A model generated the notes under the pieces. It saw only the letters and a program-made list of their open reading frames with translations, was not told the origin of the DNA and searched no databases. DNA of 64,000 nucleotides. Origin: Gracilariopsis chorda (taxonomy: Eukaryota; Rhodophyta; Florideophyceae; Gracilariales; Gracilariaceae). The position numbers and the translations under genes were made by a program. Location: positions 1 through 64,000 of the forward strand of contig NBIV01000099.1 in NCBI GenBank assembly GCA_003194525.1, read 5' to 3'. Below, in pieces: positions 10,075 to 21,903 of the stretch (positions are counted from its first letter, which is position 1; each line of letters starts with the position of its first letter).

Positions 10075-10117
10075 GCGGCGCGCAGCGCCGCCCGCGGCCG
10101 AAGGCCGCTTCCTCTTG
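10075..10117 (+). other. Helitron 3' end: double hairpin and CTTG terminus (representative)
   Basis: Stem 1 GCGGCGC/GCGCCGC at 10075-10091 (3-base loop), stem 2 GCGGCC-GAA-GGCCGC at 10094-10108, then TTCCTCTTG to the terminus at 10117. A hairpin about 10 bases from the 3' end is the Helitron terminator of rolling-circle transposition. The same structure ends nearly every unit in the block. Confidence 0.8.
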
Positions 10118-12055
10118 TCTCTCCACTATAATGATTTATACGCGTATGAGGGGGGTGTTCTTGATTGAATGGAGGCGTTGCGCCACAAAATCCTCTTGCA
10201 CGCCCCCGTTTGCCCATGCAAAACGCCCATTTGGCGCAACGCCTCCCCACCATTAAAAAAATTCAGCAGCAGCAGCAGCAGCAAAGCGTTCAGTTAATTT
10301 GCTGCTGCTGCTGCAAGTTGACTGTGCAATGGCTGCTGAATGGCTTGCAATACAATCAAATTGTAGTGCCAGCCACTCAGCAGCAGAAACCCAGCGGTTC
10401 ATTCCGACACGTGGCAAATTGCACTGCGCCAGTGCATTGCATTCCGACACGTGGCATATTGCACTGCGCCAGTGCAGTGTATACTGAAGTTTCATTGCAG
10501 ACATGCCTGCAACAGACGTATATACTGCACTGGCCCAGTGCCAAATGCATCTCGCTTACTGACCCTAACCACTATTTTGCATCCCATTCAGGCTTGGCCA
10601 ATAGCGCAGTGTCGTAACCTTTTGCTACTTTGGGCACTGTTTGCTGGCCTGGGACCTAGGCAAGGCCGAGCTCGTGTGCAGGTCGCCATAAGAGTAACCC
10701 ACTAAGTACCACGGATCTGGGAAAAGTCAGGTGCTCCTCTGCGGTATACTGGTCGTTTGACGGCGATCAGGAAGTCTGAGGGTTTACCGGACCTAATACC
10801 AGCTTGCTGTGCAGGGTCCGGGGCGGCCGCCGTGTCGTACCTCTTGGGGCCAGAAAGCACGCTTCGGTGTGTGAGTAAAGGCAGACCAATCCTTACAACC
10901 GGACTGCGTCCAGTGGTGCCGCAGGTGTACATGGAGGCCGAGCCAAGTGGTAATGTGAGACGAGTGTACACAAACATTCTCAACGAATAGCCGTGGAAGA
11001 GTGATCTGTGGACATTGTGCTCGGTTCAAGTGCTGTACGTCACGGAACAAGTACGCCAAGCGGATGATCCGGCATTTGCGTCGCTGTTACGTTCCATTGC
11101 ACGAAACACAATATCCAACAACGCTCCACTACCACTCAGATCTACCGGTGGCATGCAAACCGCCTACCAATTCCTGTGGAAGTGGCTCACAACACGACGC
11201 AAGGAGGATGTGGATCTCAGCAAAATGCTCATTGCCTCCACAAATCAGTTGGTCGACGAACATAATGCGGCAGCGCTAGATCTGTTTCCTGGTGAGCGCT
11301 TCACTCTTCCGTCAGCGACAACCGTGCAACCTGTTCGTGGACAGAACCCAGAGTCTGACTTTGCCAGTTCTATCGTCCCCGAGTTTGCATATCAGTATGC
11401 GCCTACTGGAGTACCGCCTCATAACTTGGACTTGAAGATTGGTGTGCCAGTTATGGTCATTCGGAACGTGCTGCATCCCGCTGTGGTCAACGGAAAGCTG
11501 TTCGTAGTCGTGCGTGTCGATCAATTTACGATGCAGGTGGCTCGATTCGACGAGAACAGACAGGTGCTCGAACGACAGCTCCTGCATCGTATCGACTTCG
11601 AGTTTTCTTTCGCAGATATTCGCATGATTCGAAGGCAGTTTCCCATTCGTCTCGCGTTTGCAGCTACCGTTCACAAAGGACAGGGAAAGACGTTGGATGG
11701 CTTGGTTGTGGATGTGCGATCCAAGTTCTTCTGCGCTGGTCAGTTGTATGTCGCATTGTCGCGCGTTCGAAGGAACGACCATGTGCTGCTCCTGCATGAT
11801 CCGCAACTTACACCCTCGAATGCGCACACAATTCATCCCATGCCTGTTCCCATCGCCAACCCAGTGCTGCCTGAAGCCATTCAGTTCTGCATCCCTCCAC
11901 AACCGTAATCATATCTCTTGCATTCTTTTTTCATTGAATTAAACTACTTGCTTTTCTGCTTTTGCTTTCTCCACCCTCTTTTTTCCTCACCGCTGTTTAT
12001 CACTCCTCCACCGCGGCGCGCAGCGCCGCCCGCGGCCGAAGGCCGCTTCCTCTTG
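10118..12055 (+). mobile_element. Helitron deletion derivative, type A copy 2
   Basis: 1938 bp, same joint and ends as copy 1. Carries CTCTGCGG near 10734-10743 (shared only with copy 5) and the helicase variant LKIGVP. Confidence 0.75.
10910..11908 (+). pseudogene. Helicase C-terminal fragment, type A copy 2
   Basis: Same fragment as at 8972-9970 with the same early TAG (10988-10990). It reads LKIGVP near 11434 where most tandem copies read LNIVVP; KIGVP is also found in the older element at 51898-51915, so this copy keeps the older state. Confidence 0.8.
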
Positions 12056-13993
12056 TCTCTCCACTATAATGATTTATACGCGTATGAGGGGGGTGTTCTT
12101 GATTGAATGGAGGCGTTGCGCCACAAAATCCTCTTGCACGCCCCCGTTTGCCCATGCAAAACGCCCATTTGGCGCAACGCCTCCCCACCATTAAAAAAAT
12201 TCAGCAGCAGCAGCAGCAGCAAAGCGTTCAGTTAATTTGCTGCTGCTGCTGCAAGTTGACTGTGCAATGGCTGCTGAATGGCTTGCAATACAATCAAATT
12301 GTAGTGCCAGCCACTCAGCAGCAGAAACCCAGCGGTTCATTCCGACACGTGGCAAATTGCACTGCGCCAGTGCATTGCATTCCGACACGTGGCATATTGC
12401 ACTGCGCCAGTGCAGTGTATACTGAAGTTTCATTGCAGACATGCCTGCAACAGACGTATATACTGCACTGGCCCAGTGCCAAATGCATCTCGCTTACTGA
12501 CCCTAACCACTATTTTGCATCCCATTCAGGCTTGGCCAATAGCGCAGTGTCGTAACCTTTTGCTACTTTGGGCACTGTTTGCTGGCCTGGGACCTAGGCA
12601 AGGCCGAGCTCGTGTGCAGGTCGCCATAAGAGTAACCCACTAAGTACCACGGATCTGGGAAAAGTCAGGTGCTCCTCTGTGGTATACTGGTAGTTTGACG
12701 GCGATCAGGAAGTCTGAGGGTTTACCGGACCTAATACCAGCTTGCTGTGCAGGGTCCGGGGCGGCCGCCGTGTCGTACCTCTTGGGGCCAGAAAGCACGC
12801 TTCGGTGTGTGAGTAAAGGCAGACCAATCCTTACAACCGGACTGCGTCCAGTGGTGCCGCAGGTGTACATGGAGGCCGAGCCAAGTGGTAATGTGAGACG
12901 AGTGTACACAAACATTCTCAACGAATAGCCGTGGAAGAGTGATCTGTGGACATTGTGCTCGGTTCAAGTGCTGTACGTCACGGAACAAGTACGCCAAGCG
13001 GATGATCCGGCATTTGCGTCGCTGTCACGTTCCATTGCACGAAACACAATATCCAACAACGCTCCACTACCACTCAGATCTACCGGTGGCATGCAAACCG
13101 CCTACCAATTCCTGTGGAAGTGGCTCACAACACGACGCAAGGAGGATGTGGATCTCAGCAAAATGCTCATTGCCTCCACAAATCAGTTGGTCGACGAACA
13201 TAATGCGGCAGCGCTAGATCTGTTTCCTGGTGAGCGCTTCACTCTTCCGTCAGCGACAACCGTGCAACCTGTTCGTGGACAGAACCCAGAGTCTGACTTT
13301 GCCAGTTCTATCGTCCCCGAGTTTGCATATCAGTATGCGCCTACTGGAGTACCGCCTCATAACTTGGACTTGAATATTGTTGTGCCAGTTATGGTCATTC
13401 GGAACGTGCTGCATCCCGCTGTGGTCAACGGAAAGCTGTTCGTAGTCGTGCGTGTCGATCAATTTACGATGCAGGTGGCTCGATTCGACGAGAACAGACA
13501 GGTGCTCGAACGACAGCTCCTGCATCGTATCGACTTCGAGTTTTCTTTCGCAGATATTCGCATGATTCGAAGGCAGTTTCCCATTCGTCTCGCGTTTGCA
13601 GCTACCGTTCACAAAGGACAGGGAAAGACGTTGGATGGCTTGGTTGTGGATGTGCGATCCAAGTTCTTCTGCGCTGGTCAGTTGTATGTCGCATTGTCGC
13701 GCGTTCGAAGGAACGACCATGTGCTGCTCCTGCATGATCCGCAACTTACACCCTCGAATGCGCACACAATTCATCCCATGCCTGTTCCCATCGCCAACCC
13801 AGTGCTGCCTGAAGCCATTCAGTTCTGCATCCCTCCACAACCGTAATCATATCTCTTGCATTCTTTTTTCATTGAATTAAATTACTTGCTTTTCTGCTTT
13901 TGCTTTCTCCACCCTCTTTTTTCCTCACCGCTGTTTATCACTCCTCCACCGCGGCGCGCAGCGCCGCCCGCGGCCGAAGGCCGCTTCCTCTTG
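12056..13993 (+). mobile_element. Helitron deletion derivative, type A copy 3
   Basis: 1938 bp. Marked by ACTGGTAGTTTG near 12690 and AAATTACTTG near 13880, both shared only with the copy 5678 bp downstream (17734-19671). Confidence 0.75.
12848..13846 (+). pseudogene. Helicase C-terminal fragment, type A copy 3
   Basis: As copy 1, with the early TAG at 12926-12928 and one Leu-to-Ser change (SLSRSIAR). Motifs V and VI are intact; the ATP-binding part is absent. Confidence 0.8.
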
Positions 13994-15795
13994 TCTCTCC
14001 ACTATAATGATTTATACGCGTATGAGGGGGGTGTTCTTGATTGAATGGAGGCGTTGCGCCACAAAATCCTCTTGCACGCCCCCGTTTGCCCATGCAAAAC
14101 GCCCATTTGGCGCAACGCCTCCCCACCATAAAAAAAATTCAGCAGCAGCAGCAGCAGCAGCAAAGCGTTCAGTTAATTTGCTGCTGCTGCTGCAAGTTGA
14201 CTGTGCAATGGCTGCTGAATGGCTTGCAATACAATCAAATTGTTGTGCCAGCCACTCAGCAGCAAAACCCCGCCTGTTCATTCGGACACGTGGCAAATTG
14301 CACTGCCCAAGTGCAGTACATTCCAACACGTGGCAAATTGCACTTCGCCAGTGCAGTGCATTCCAACACGTGGCAAATTGCACTGTGCCAGTACGGACTG
14401 GGTGTAGCTGATAGGGACAGCACAAGCAACACTACAGCCACTTTGTCAAAGTACGGTCCCCGATCTCAACGTGCAGAACTGCTACGCGAAATACAACTGC
14501 TCGTCTTGGATGAGGCGTCCATGCTCTCAAGAAAGCTCTTCGAACTCATGGATGCGTTGCTCAAAGATCTTCGCTGCAGTGGAATGGAAAACCCACCTCC
14601 GTTTGGGGGCTTGACCATCGTTCTATCCGGCGACTACTCCCAGCTGCTTCCAGTGGTGCCGCAGGTGTACATGGAGGCCGAGCCAAGTGGAAATGTGAGA
14701 CGAGTGTACACAAACATTCTCAACGAATTGCCGTGGAAGAGTGATCTGTGGACATTGTGCTCGGTTCAAGTGCTGTACCTCACGGAACAAGTACGCCAAG
14801 CGGATGATCCGGCATTTGCGTCGCTGTTACGTTCCATTGCACGAAACACAATATCCAACAACGCTCCACTACCACTCAGATCTACCGGTGGCATGCAAAC
14901 CGCCTACCAATTCCTGTGGAAGTGGCTCACAACACGACGCAAGGAGGATGTGGATCTCAGCAAAATGCTCATTGCCTCCACAAATCAGTTGGTCGACGAA
15001 CATAATGCGGCAGCGCTAGATCTGTTTCCTGGTGAGCGCTTCACTCTTCCGTCAGCGACAACCGTGCAACCTGTTCGTGGACAGAACCCAGAGTCTGACT
15101 TTGCCAGTTCTATCGTCCCCGAGTTTGCATATCAGTATGCGCCTACTGGAGTACCGCCTCATAACTTGGACTTGAATATTGTTGTGCCAGTTATGGTCAT
15201 TCGGAACGTGCTGCATCCCGCTGTGGTCAACGGAAAGCTGTTCGTAGTCGTGCGTGTCGATCAATTTACGATGCAGGTGGCTCGATTCGACGAGAACAGA
15301 CAGGTGCTCGAACGACAGCTCCTGCATCGTATCGACTTCGAGTTTTCTTTCGCAGATATTCGCATGATTCGAAGGCAGTTTCCCATTCGTCTCGCGTTTG
15401 CAGCTACCGTTCACAAAGGACAGGGAAAGACGTTGGATGGCTTGGTTGTGGATGTGCGATCCAAGTTCTTCTGCGCTGGTCAGTTGTATGTCGCATTGTC
15501 GCGCGTTCGAAGGAACGACCATGTGCTGCTCCTGCATGATCCGCAACTTACACCCTCGAATGCGCACACAATTCATCCCATGCCTGTTCCCATCGCCAAC
15601 CCAGTGCTGCCTGAAGCCATTCAGTTCTGCATCCCTCCACAACCGTAATCATATCTCTTGCATTCTTTTTTCATTGAATTAAACTACTTGCTTTTCTGCT
15701 TTTGCTTTCTCCACCCTCTTTTTTCCTCACCGCTGTTTATCACTCCTCCACCGCGGCGCGCAGCGCCGCCCGCGGCCGAAGGCCGCTTCCTCTTG
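13994..15795 (+). mobile_element. Helitron deletion derivative, type B copy 1 (1.80 kb)
   Basis: Different internal deletion from type A: the 5' terminal repeats, with three 40-bp iteron-like repeats (14279-14394), run into the helicase at GGACTGGGTG (14395), so motif II and motif III are retained. No early TAG. Confidence 0.75.
14092..15648 (+). CDS. Possible polyQ-leader/helicase fusion ORF, type B copy 1
   Basis: From the ATG at 14092 the frame is open for 518 residues. Residues 1-101 are read through the terminal repeats: a CAG run gives eight Gln, the CTG arm gives five Cys, and the iterons give repeats of HVANCTAQV type. From about residue 102 the sequence is PIF1-like helicase: motif II LVLDEASM, motif III GGLTIVLSGDYSQLLP, then motifs V ([12 protein letters not shown]) and VI ([11 protein letters not shown]). 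Walker A is missing, so ATP hydrolysis is not expected. The leader is probably not a real protein segment, and a later ATG inside the helicase is possible. What is notable is that the helicase half has no lesion, unlike the A copies and the full-length elements. Confidence 0.45.
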   Translation: MQNAHLAQRLPTIKKIQQQQQQQQSVQLICCCCCKLTVQWLLNGLQYNQIVVPATQQQNPACSFGHVANCTAQVQYIPTRGKLHFASAVHSNTWQIALCQYGLGVADRDSTSNTTATLSKYGPRSQRAELLREIQLLVLDEASMLSRKLFELMDALLKDLRCSGMENPPPFGGLTIVLSGDYSQLLPVVPQVYMEAEPSGNVRRVYTNILNELPWKSDLWTLCSVQVLYLTEQVRQADDPAFASLLRSIARNTISNNAPLPLRSTGGMQTAYQFLWKWLTTRRKEDVDLSKMLIASTNQLVDEHNAAALDLFPGERFTLPSATTVQPVRGQNPESDFASSIVPEFAYQYAPTGVPPHNLDLNIVVPVMVIRNVLHPAVVNGKLFVVVRVDQFTMQVARFDENRQVLERQLLHRIDFEFSFADIRMIRRQFPIRLAFAATVHKGQGKTLDGLVVDVRSKFFCAGQLYVALSRVRRNDHVLLLHDPQLTPSNAHTIHPMPVPIANPVLPEAIQFCIPPQP

Positions 15796-17733
15796 TCTCT
15801 CCACTATAATGATTTATACGCGTATGAGGGGGGTGTTCTTGATTGAATGGAGGCGTTGCGCCACAAAATCCTCTTGCACGCCCCCGTTTGCCCATGCAAA
15901 ACGCCCATTTGGCGCAACGCCTCCCCACCATTAAAAAAATTCAGCAGCAGCAGCAGCAGCAAAGCGTTCAGTTAATTTGCTGCTGCTGCTGCAAGTTGAC
16001 TGTGCAATGGCTGCTGAATGGCTTGCAATACAATCAAATTGTAGTGCCAGCCACTCAGCAGCAGAAACCCAGCGGTTCATTCCGACACGTGGCAAATTGC
16101 ACTGCGCCAGTGCATTGCATTCCGACACGTGGCATATTGCACTGCGCCAGTGCAGTGTATACTGAAGTTTCATTGCAGACATGCCTGCAACAGACGTATA
16201 TACTGCACTGGCCCAGTGCCAAATGCATCTCGCTTACTGACCCTAACCACTATTTTGCATCCCATTCAGGCTTGGCCAATAGCGCAGTGTCGTAACCTTT
16301 TGCTACTTTGGGCACTGTTTGCTGGCCTGGGACCTAGGCAAGGCCGAGCTCGTGTGCAGGTCGCCATAAGAGTAACCCACTAAGTACCACGGATCTGGGA
16401 AAAGTCAGGTGCTCCTCTGCGGTATACTGGTCGTTTGACGGCGATCAGGAAGTCTGAGGGTTTACCGGACCTAATACCAGCTTGCTGTGCAGGGTCCGGG
16501 GCGGCCGCCGTGTCGTACCTCTTGGGGCCAGAAAGCACGCTTCGGTGTGTGAGTAAAGGCAGACCAATCCTTACAACCGGACTGCGTCCAGTGGTGCCGC
16601 AGGTGTACATGGAGGCCGAGCCAAGTGGAAATGTGAGACGAGTGTACACAAACATTCTCAACGAATAGCCGTGGAAGAGTGATCTGTGGACATTGTGCTC
16701 GGTTCAAGTGCTGTACGTCACGGAACAAGTACGCCAAGCGGATGATCCGGCATTTGCGTCGCTGTTACGTTCCATTGCACGAAACACAATATCCAACAAC
16801 GCTCCACTACCACTCAGATCTACCGGTGGCATGCAAACCGCCTACCAATTCCTGTGGAAGTGGCTCACAACACGACGCAAGGAGGATGTGGATCTCAGCA
16901 AAATGCTCATTGCCTCCACAAATCAGTTGGTCGACGAACATAATGCGGCAGCGCTAGATCTGTTTCCTGGTGAGCGCTTCACTCTTCCGTCAGCGACAAC
17001 CGTGCAACCTGTTCGTGGACAGAACCCAGAGTCTGACTTTGCCAGTTCTATCGTCCCCGAGTTTGCATATCAGTATGCGCCTACTGGAGTACCGCCTCAT
17101 AACTTGGACTTGAATATTGTTGTGCCAGTTATGGTCATTCGGAACGTGCTGCATCCCGCTGTGGTCAACGGAAAGCTGTTCGTAGTCGTGCGTGTCGATC
17201 AATTTACGATGCAGGTGGCTCGATTCGACGAGAACAGACAGGTGCTCGAACGACAGCTCCTGCATCGTATCGACTTCGAGTTTTCTTTCGCAGATATTCG
17301 CATGATTCGAAGGCAGTTTCCCATTCGTCTCGCGTTTGCAGCTACCGTTCACAAAGGACAGGGAAAGACGTTGGATGGCTTGGTTGTGGATGTGCGATCC
17401 AAGTTCTTCTGCGCTGGTCAGTTGTATGTCGCATTGTCGCGCGTTCGAAGGAACGACCATGTGCTGCTCCTGCATGATCCGCAACTTACACCCTCGAATG
17501 CGCACACAATTCATCCCATGCCTGTTCCCATCGCCAACCCAGTGCTGCCTGAAGCCATTCAGTTCTGCATCCCTCCACAACCGTAATCATATCTCTTGCA
17601 TTCTTTTTTCATTGAATTAAACTACTTGCTTTTCTGCTTTTGCTTTCTCCACCCTCTTTTTTCCTCACCGCTGTTTATCACTCCTCCACCGCGGCGCGCA
17701 GCGCCGCCCGCGGCCGAAGGCCGCTTCCTCTTG
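15796..17733 (+). mobile_element. Helitron deletion derivative, type A copy 4
   Basis: 1938 bp, lying 5678 bp after copy 2 and sharing its CTCTGCGG marker (near 16412-16421). First unit of the second AAB set. Confidence 0.75.
16588..17586 (+). pseudogene. Helicase C-terminal fragment, type A copy 4
   Basis: Same fragment with early TAG (16666-16668). It reads LNIVVP, unlike its higher-order partner copy 2 (LKIGVP), which points to later exchange between units. Confidence 0.8.
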
Positions 17734-19671
17734 TCTCTCCACTATAATGATTTATACGCGTATGAGGGGGGTGTTCTTGATTGAATGGAGGCGTTGCGCC
17801 ACAAAATCCTCTTGCACGCCCCCGTTTGCCCATGCAAAACGCCCATTTGGCGCAACGCCTCCCCACCATTAAAAAAATTCAGCAGCAGCAGCAGCAGCAA
17901 AGCGTTCAGTTAATTTGCTGCTGCTGCTGCAAGTTGACTGTGCAATGGCTGCTGAATGGCTTGCAATACAATCAAATTGTAGTGCCAGCCACTCAGCAGC
18001 AGAAACCCAGCGGTTCATTCCGACACGTGGCAAATTGCACTGCGCCAGTGCATTGCATTCCGACACGTGGCATATTGCACTGCGCCAGTGCAGTGTATAC
18101 TGAAGTTTCATTGCAGACATGCCTGCAACAGACGTATATACTGCACTGGCCCAGTGCCAAATGCATCTCGCTTACTGACCCTAACCACTATTTTGCATCC
18201 CATTCAGGCTTGGCCAATAGCGCAGTGTCGTAACCTTTTGCTACTTTGGGCACTGTTTGCTGGCCTGGGACCTAGGCAAGGCCGAGCTCGTGTGCAGGTC
18301 GCCATAAGAGTAACCCACTAAGTACCACGGATCTGGGAAAAGTCAGGTGCTCCTCTGTGGTATACTGGTAGTTTGACGGCGATCAGGAAGTCTGAGGGTT
18401 TACCGGACCTAATACCAGCTTGCTGTGCAGGGTCCGGGGCGGCCGCCGTGTCGTACCTCTTGGGGCCAGAAAGCACGCTTCGGTGTGTGAGTAAAGGCAG
18501 ACCAATCCTTACAACCGGACTGCGTCCAGTGGTGCCGCAGGTGTACATGGAGGCCGAGCCAAGTGGTAATGTGAGACGAGTGTACACAAACATTCTCAAC
18601 GAATAGCCGTGGAAGAGTGATCTGTGGACATTGTGCTCGGTTCAAGTGCTGTACGTCACGGAACAAGTACGCCAAGCGGATGATCCGGCATTTGCGTCGC
18701 TGTTACGTTCCATTGCACGAAACACAATATCCAACAACGCTCCACTACCACTCAGATCTACCGGTGGCATGCAAACCGCCTACCAATTCCTGTGGAAGTG
18801 GCTCACAACACGACGCAAGGAGGATGTGGATCTCAGCAAAATGCTCATTGCCTCCACAAATCAGTTGGTCGACGAACATAATGCGGCAGCGCTAGATCTG
18901 TTTCCTGGTGAGCGCTTCACTCTTCCGTCAGCGACAACCGTGCAACCTGTTCGTGGACAGAACCCAGAGTCTGACTTTGCCAGTTCTATCGTCCCCGAGT
19001 TTGCATATCAGTATGCGCCTACTGGAGTACCGCCTCATAACTTGGACTTGAAGATTGGTGTGCCAGTTATGGTCATTCGGAACGTGCTGCATCCCGCTGT
19101 GGTCAACGGAAAGCTGTTCGTAGTCGTGCGTGTCGATCAATTTACGATGCAGGTGGCTCGATTCGACGAGAACAGACAGGTGCTCGAACGACAGCTCCTG
19201 CATCGTATCGACTTCGAGTTTTCTTTCGCAGATATTCGCATGATTCGAAGGCAGTTTCCCATTCGTCTCGCGTTTGCAGCTACCGTTCACAAAGGACAGG
19301 GAAAGACGTTGGATGGCTTGGTTGTGGATGTGCGATCCAAGTTCTTCTGCGCTGGTCAGTTGTATGTCGCATTGTCGCGCGTTCGAAGGAACGACCATGT
19401 GCTGCTCCTGCATGATCCGCAACTTACACCCTCGAATGCGCACACAATTCATCCCATGCCTGTTCCCATCGTCAACCCAGTGCTGCCTGAAGCCATTCAG
19501 TTCTGCATCCCTCCACAACCGTAATCATATCTCTTGCATTCTTTTTTCATTGAATTAAATTACTTGCTTTTCTGCTTTTGCTTTCTCCACCCTCTTTTTT
19601 CCTCACCGCTGTTTATCACTCCTCCACCGCGGCGCGCAGCGCCGCCCGCGGCCGAAGGCCGCTTCCTCTTG
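17734..19671 (+). mobile_element. Helitron deletion derivative, type A copy 5
   Basis: 1938 bp, 5678 bp after copy 3, sharing its ACTGGTAGTTTG and AAATTACTTG markers. It also has PIVNP for PIANP near the end of the helicase, shared with the next unit. Confidence 0.75.
18526..19524 (+). pseudogene. Helicase C-terminal fragment, type A copy 5
   Basis: Early TAG at 18604-18606, reads LKIGVP near 19051 like copy 2 rather than its partner copy 3. Motifs V and VI are intact. Confidence 0.8.
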
Positions 19672-21470
19672 TCTCTCCACTATAATGATTTATACGCGTA
19701 TGAGGGGGGTGTTCTTGATTGAATGGAGGCGTTGCGCCACAAAATCCTCTTGCACGCCCCCGTTTGCCCATGCAAAACGCCCATTTGGCGCAACGCCTCC
19801 CCACCATTAAAAAAATTCAGCAGTAGCAGCAGCAGCAAAGCGTTCAGTTAATTTGCTGCTGCTGCTGCAAGTTGACTGTGCAATGGCTGCTGAATGGCTT
19901 GCAATACAATCAAATTGTTGTGCCAGCCACTCAGCAGCAAAACCCCGCCTGTTCATTCGGACACGTGGCAAATTGCACTGCCCAAGTGCAGTACATTCCA
20001 ACACGTGGCAAATTGCACTTCGCCAGTGCAGTGCATTCCAACACGTGGCAAATTGCACTGTGCCAGTACGGACTGGGTGTAGCTGATAGGGACAGCACAA
20101 GCAACACTACAGCCACTTTGTCAAAGTACGGTCCCCGATCTCAACGTGCAGAACTGCTACGCGAAATACAACTGCTCGTCTTGGATGAGGCGTCCATGCT
20201 CTCAAGAAAGCTCTTCGAACTCATGGATGCGTTGCTCAAAGATCTTCGCTGCAGTGGAATGGAAAACCCACCTCCGTTTGGGGGCTTGACCATCGTTCTA
20301 TCCGGCGACTACTCCCAGCTGCTTCCAGTGGTGCCGCAGGTGTACATGGAGGCCGAGCCAAGTGGAAATGTGAGACGAGTGTACACAAACATTCTCAACG
20401 AATTGCCGTGGAAGAGTGATCTGTGGACATTGTGCTCGGTTCAAGTGCTGTACCTCACGGAACAAGTACGCCAAGCGGATGATCCGGCATTTGCGTCGCT
20501 GTTACGTTCCATTGCACGAAACACAATATCCAACAACGCTCCACTACCACTCAGATCTACCGGTGGCATGCAAACCGCCTACCAATTCCTGTGGAAGTGG
20601 CTCACAACACGACGCAAGGAGGATGTGGATCTCAGCAAAATGCTCATTGCCTCCACAAATCAGTTGGTCGACGAACATAATGCGGCAGCGCTAGATCTGT
20701 TTCCTGGTGAGCGCTTCACTCTTCCGTCAGCGACAACCGTGCAACCTGTTCGTGGACAGAACCCAGAGTCTGACTTTGCCAGTTCTATCGTCCCCGAGTT
20801 TGCATATCAGTATGCGCCTACTGGAGTACCGCCTCATAACTTGGACTTGAATATTGTTGTGCCAGTTATGGTCATTCGGAACGTGCTGCATCCCGCTGTG
20901 GTCAACGGAAAGCTGTTCGTAGTCGTGCGTGTCGATCAATTTACGATGCAGGTGGCTCGATTCGACGAGAACAGACAGGTGCTCGAACGACAGCTCCTGC
21001 ATCGTATCGACTTCGAGTTTTCTTTCGCAGATATTCGCATGATTCGAAGGCAGTTTCCCATTCGTCTCGCGTTTGCAGCTACCGTTCACAAAGGACAGGG
21101 AAAGACGTTGGATGGCTTGGTTGTGGATGTGCGATCCAAGTTCTTCTGCGCTGGTCAGTTGTATGTCGCATTGTCGCGCGTTCGAAGGAACGACCATGTG
21201 CTGCTCCTGCATGATCCGCAACTTACACCCTCGAATGCGCACACAATTCATCCCATGCCTGTTCCCATCGTCAACCCAGTGCTGCCTGAAGCCATTCAGT
21301 TCTGCATCCCTCCACAACCGTAATCATATCTCTTGCATTCTTTTTTCATTGAATTAAACTACTTGCTTTTCTGCTTTTGCTTTCTCCACCCTCTTTTTTC
21401 CTCACCGCTGTTTATCACTCCTCCACCGCGGCGCGCAGCGCCGCCCGCGGCCGAAGGCCGCTTCCTCTTG
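19672..21470 (+). mobile_element. Helitron deletion derivative, type B copy 2
   Basis: 1799 bp, 5675 bp after B copy 1, with one CAG fewer. It closes the second AAB set. Confidence 0.75.
20070..21323 (+). pseudogene. Helicase fragment from motif II onward, type B copy 2
   Basis: As B copy 1: motif II LVLDEASM, motif III LSGDYSQLLP, motifs V and VI, no internal stop, Walker A absent. Here the upstream CAG run contains a TAG (19823-19825), so the long fusion frame of B copy 1 is not available and the open frame begins only in the repeats near 19872. Confidence 0.75.
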
Positions 21471-21903
21471 TCTCTCCACTATAATGATTTATACGCGTAT
21501 GAGGGGGGTGTTCTTGATTGATAGGAGGCGGTGTGCCAATTAACCGCTCTGTATGCCCCTCTACGCGCATGCAAAACTGCCATTTGGCGCAACGCCTCCC
21601 TACCATTTAAAAACTTCAGCAGCAGCAGCAGCAGCCAAGCTTCCTGCTTACTGGCTGGCACTCCCATAATGACTGCAGTGCCAGCCAGTTACACAAAGCA
21701 ACGTGTCGCGCTTTCTCATCATTGGCTGGCACTGCAGTCAATTTAGACACCTAGGCGCCGCGGCGCCCCGTGGTTCTACGAGCGCTATTGCGAGCGCAAG
21801 CGAGCAAAGTGCTCGGAGAGCCTCCGAACGCCACGAAATACACAAAGCTACAAAACCAACGCGGCGCACAGCGCCGTCCACGGCCGAAGGCCGTTTCCAC
21901 TTG
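21471..21903 (+). mobile_element. Short non-autonomous Helitron unit, 433 bp
   Basis: Starts TCTCTCCACTATAATG like the A/B units but continues as a short unit; the subterminal inverted repeat, CAG run, TGGCACTGCAGT palindromes and 3' hairpins are present. Ends CCACTTG. Confidence 0.7.

Larger units (their letters stand above)
8179..10117 (+). mobile_element. Helitron deletion derivative, type A copy 1 (1.94 kb)
   Basis: Joins the 5' 790 bp of the autonomous element (terminal repeats, iterons, leader) to the last third of the helicase and the 3' end. The internal deletion joint lies near 8966, where ACAACCGGAC of the leader (compare 46600-46612) runs into TGCGTCCAGTGGTGCCG of the helicase. 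It ends CTTCCTCTTG after two adjacent hairpins. Confidence 0.75.
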
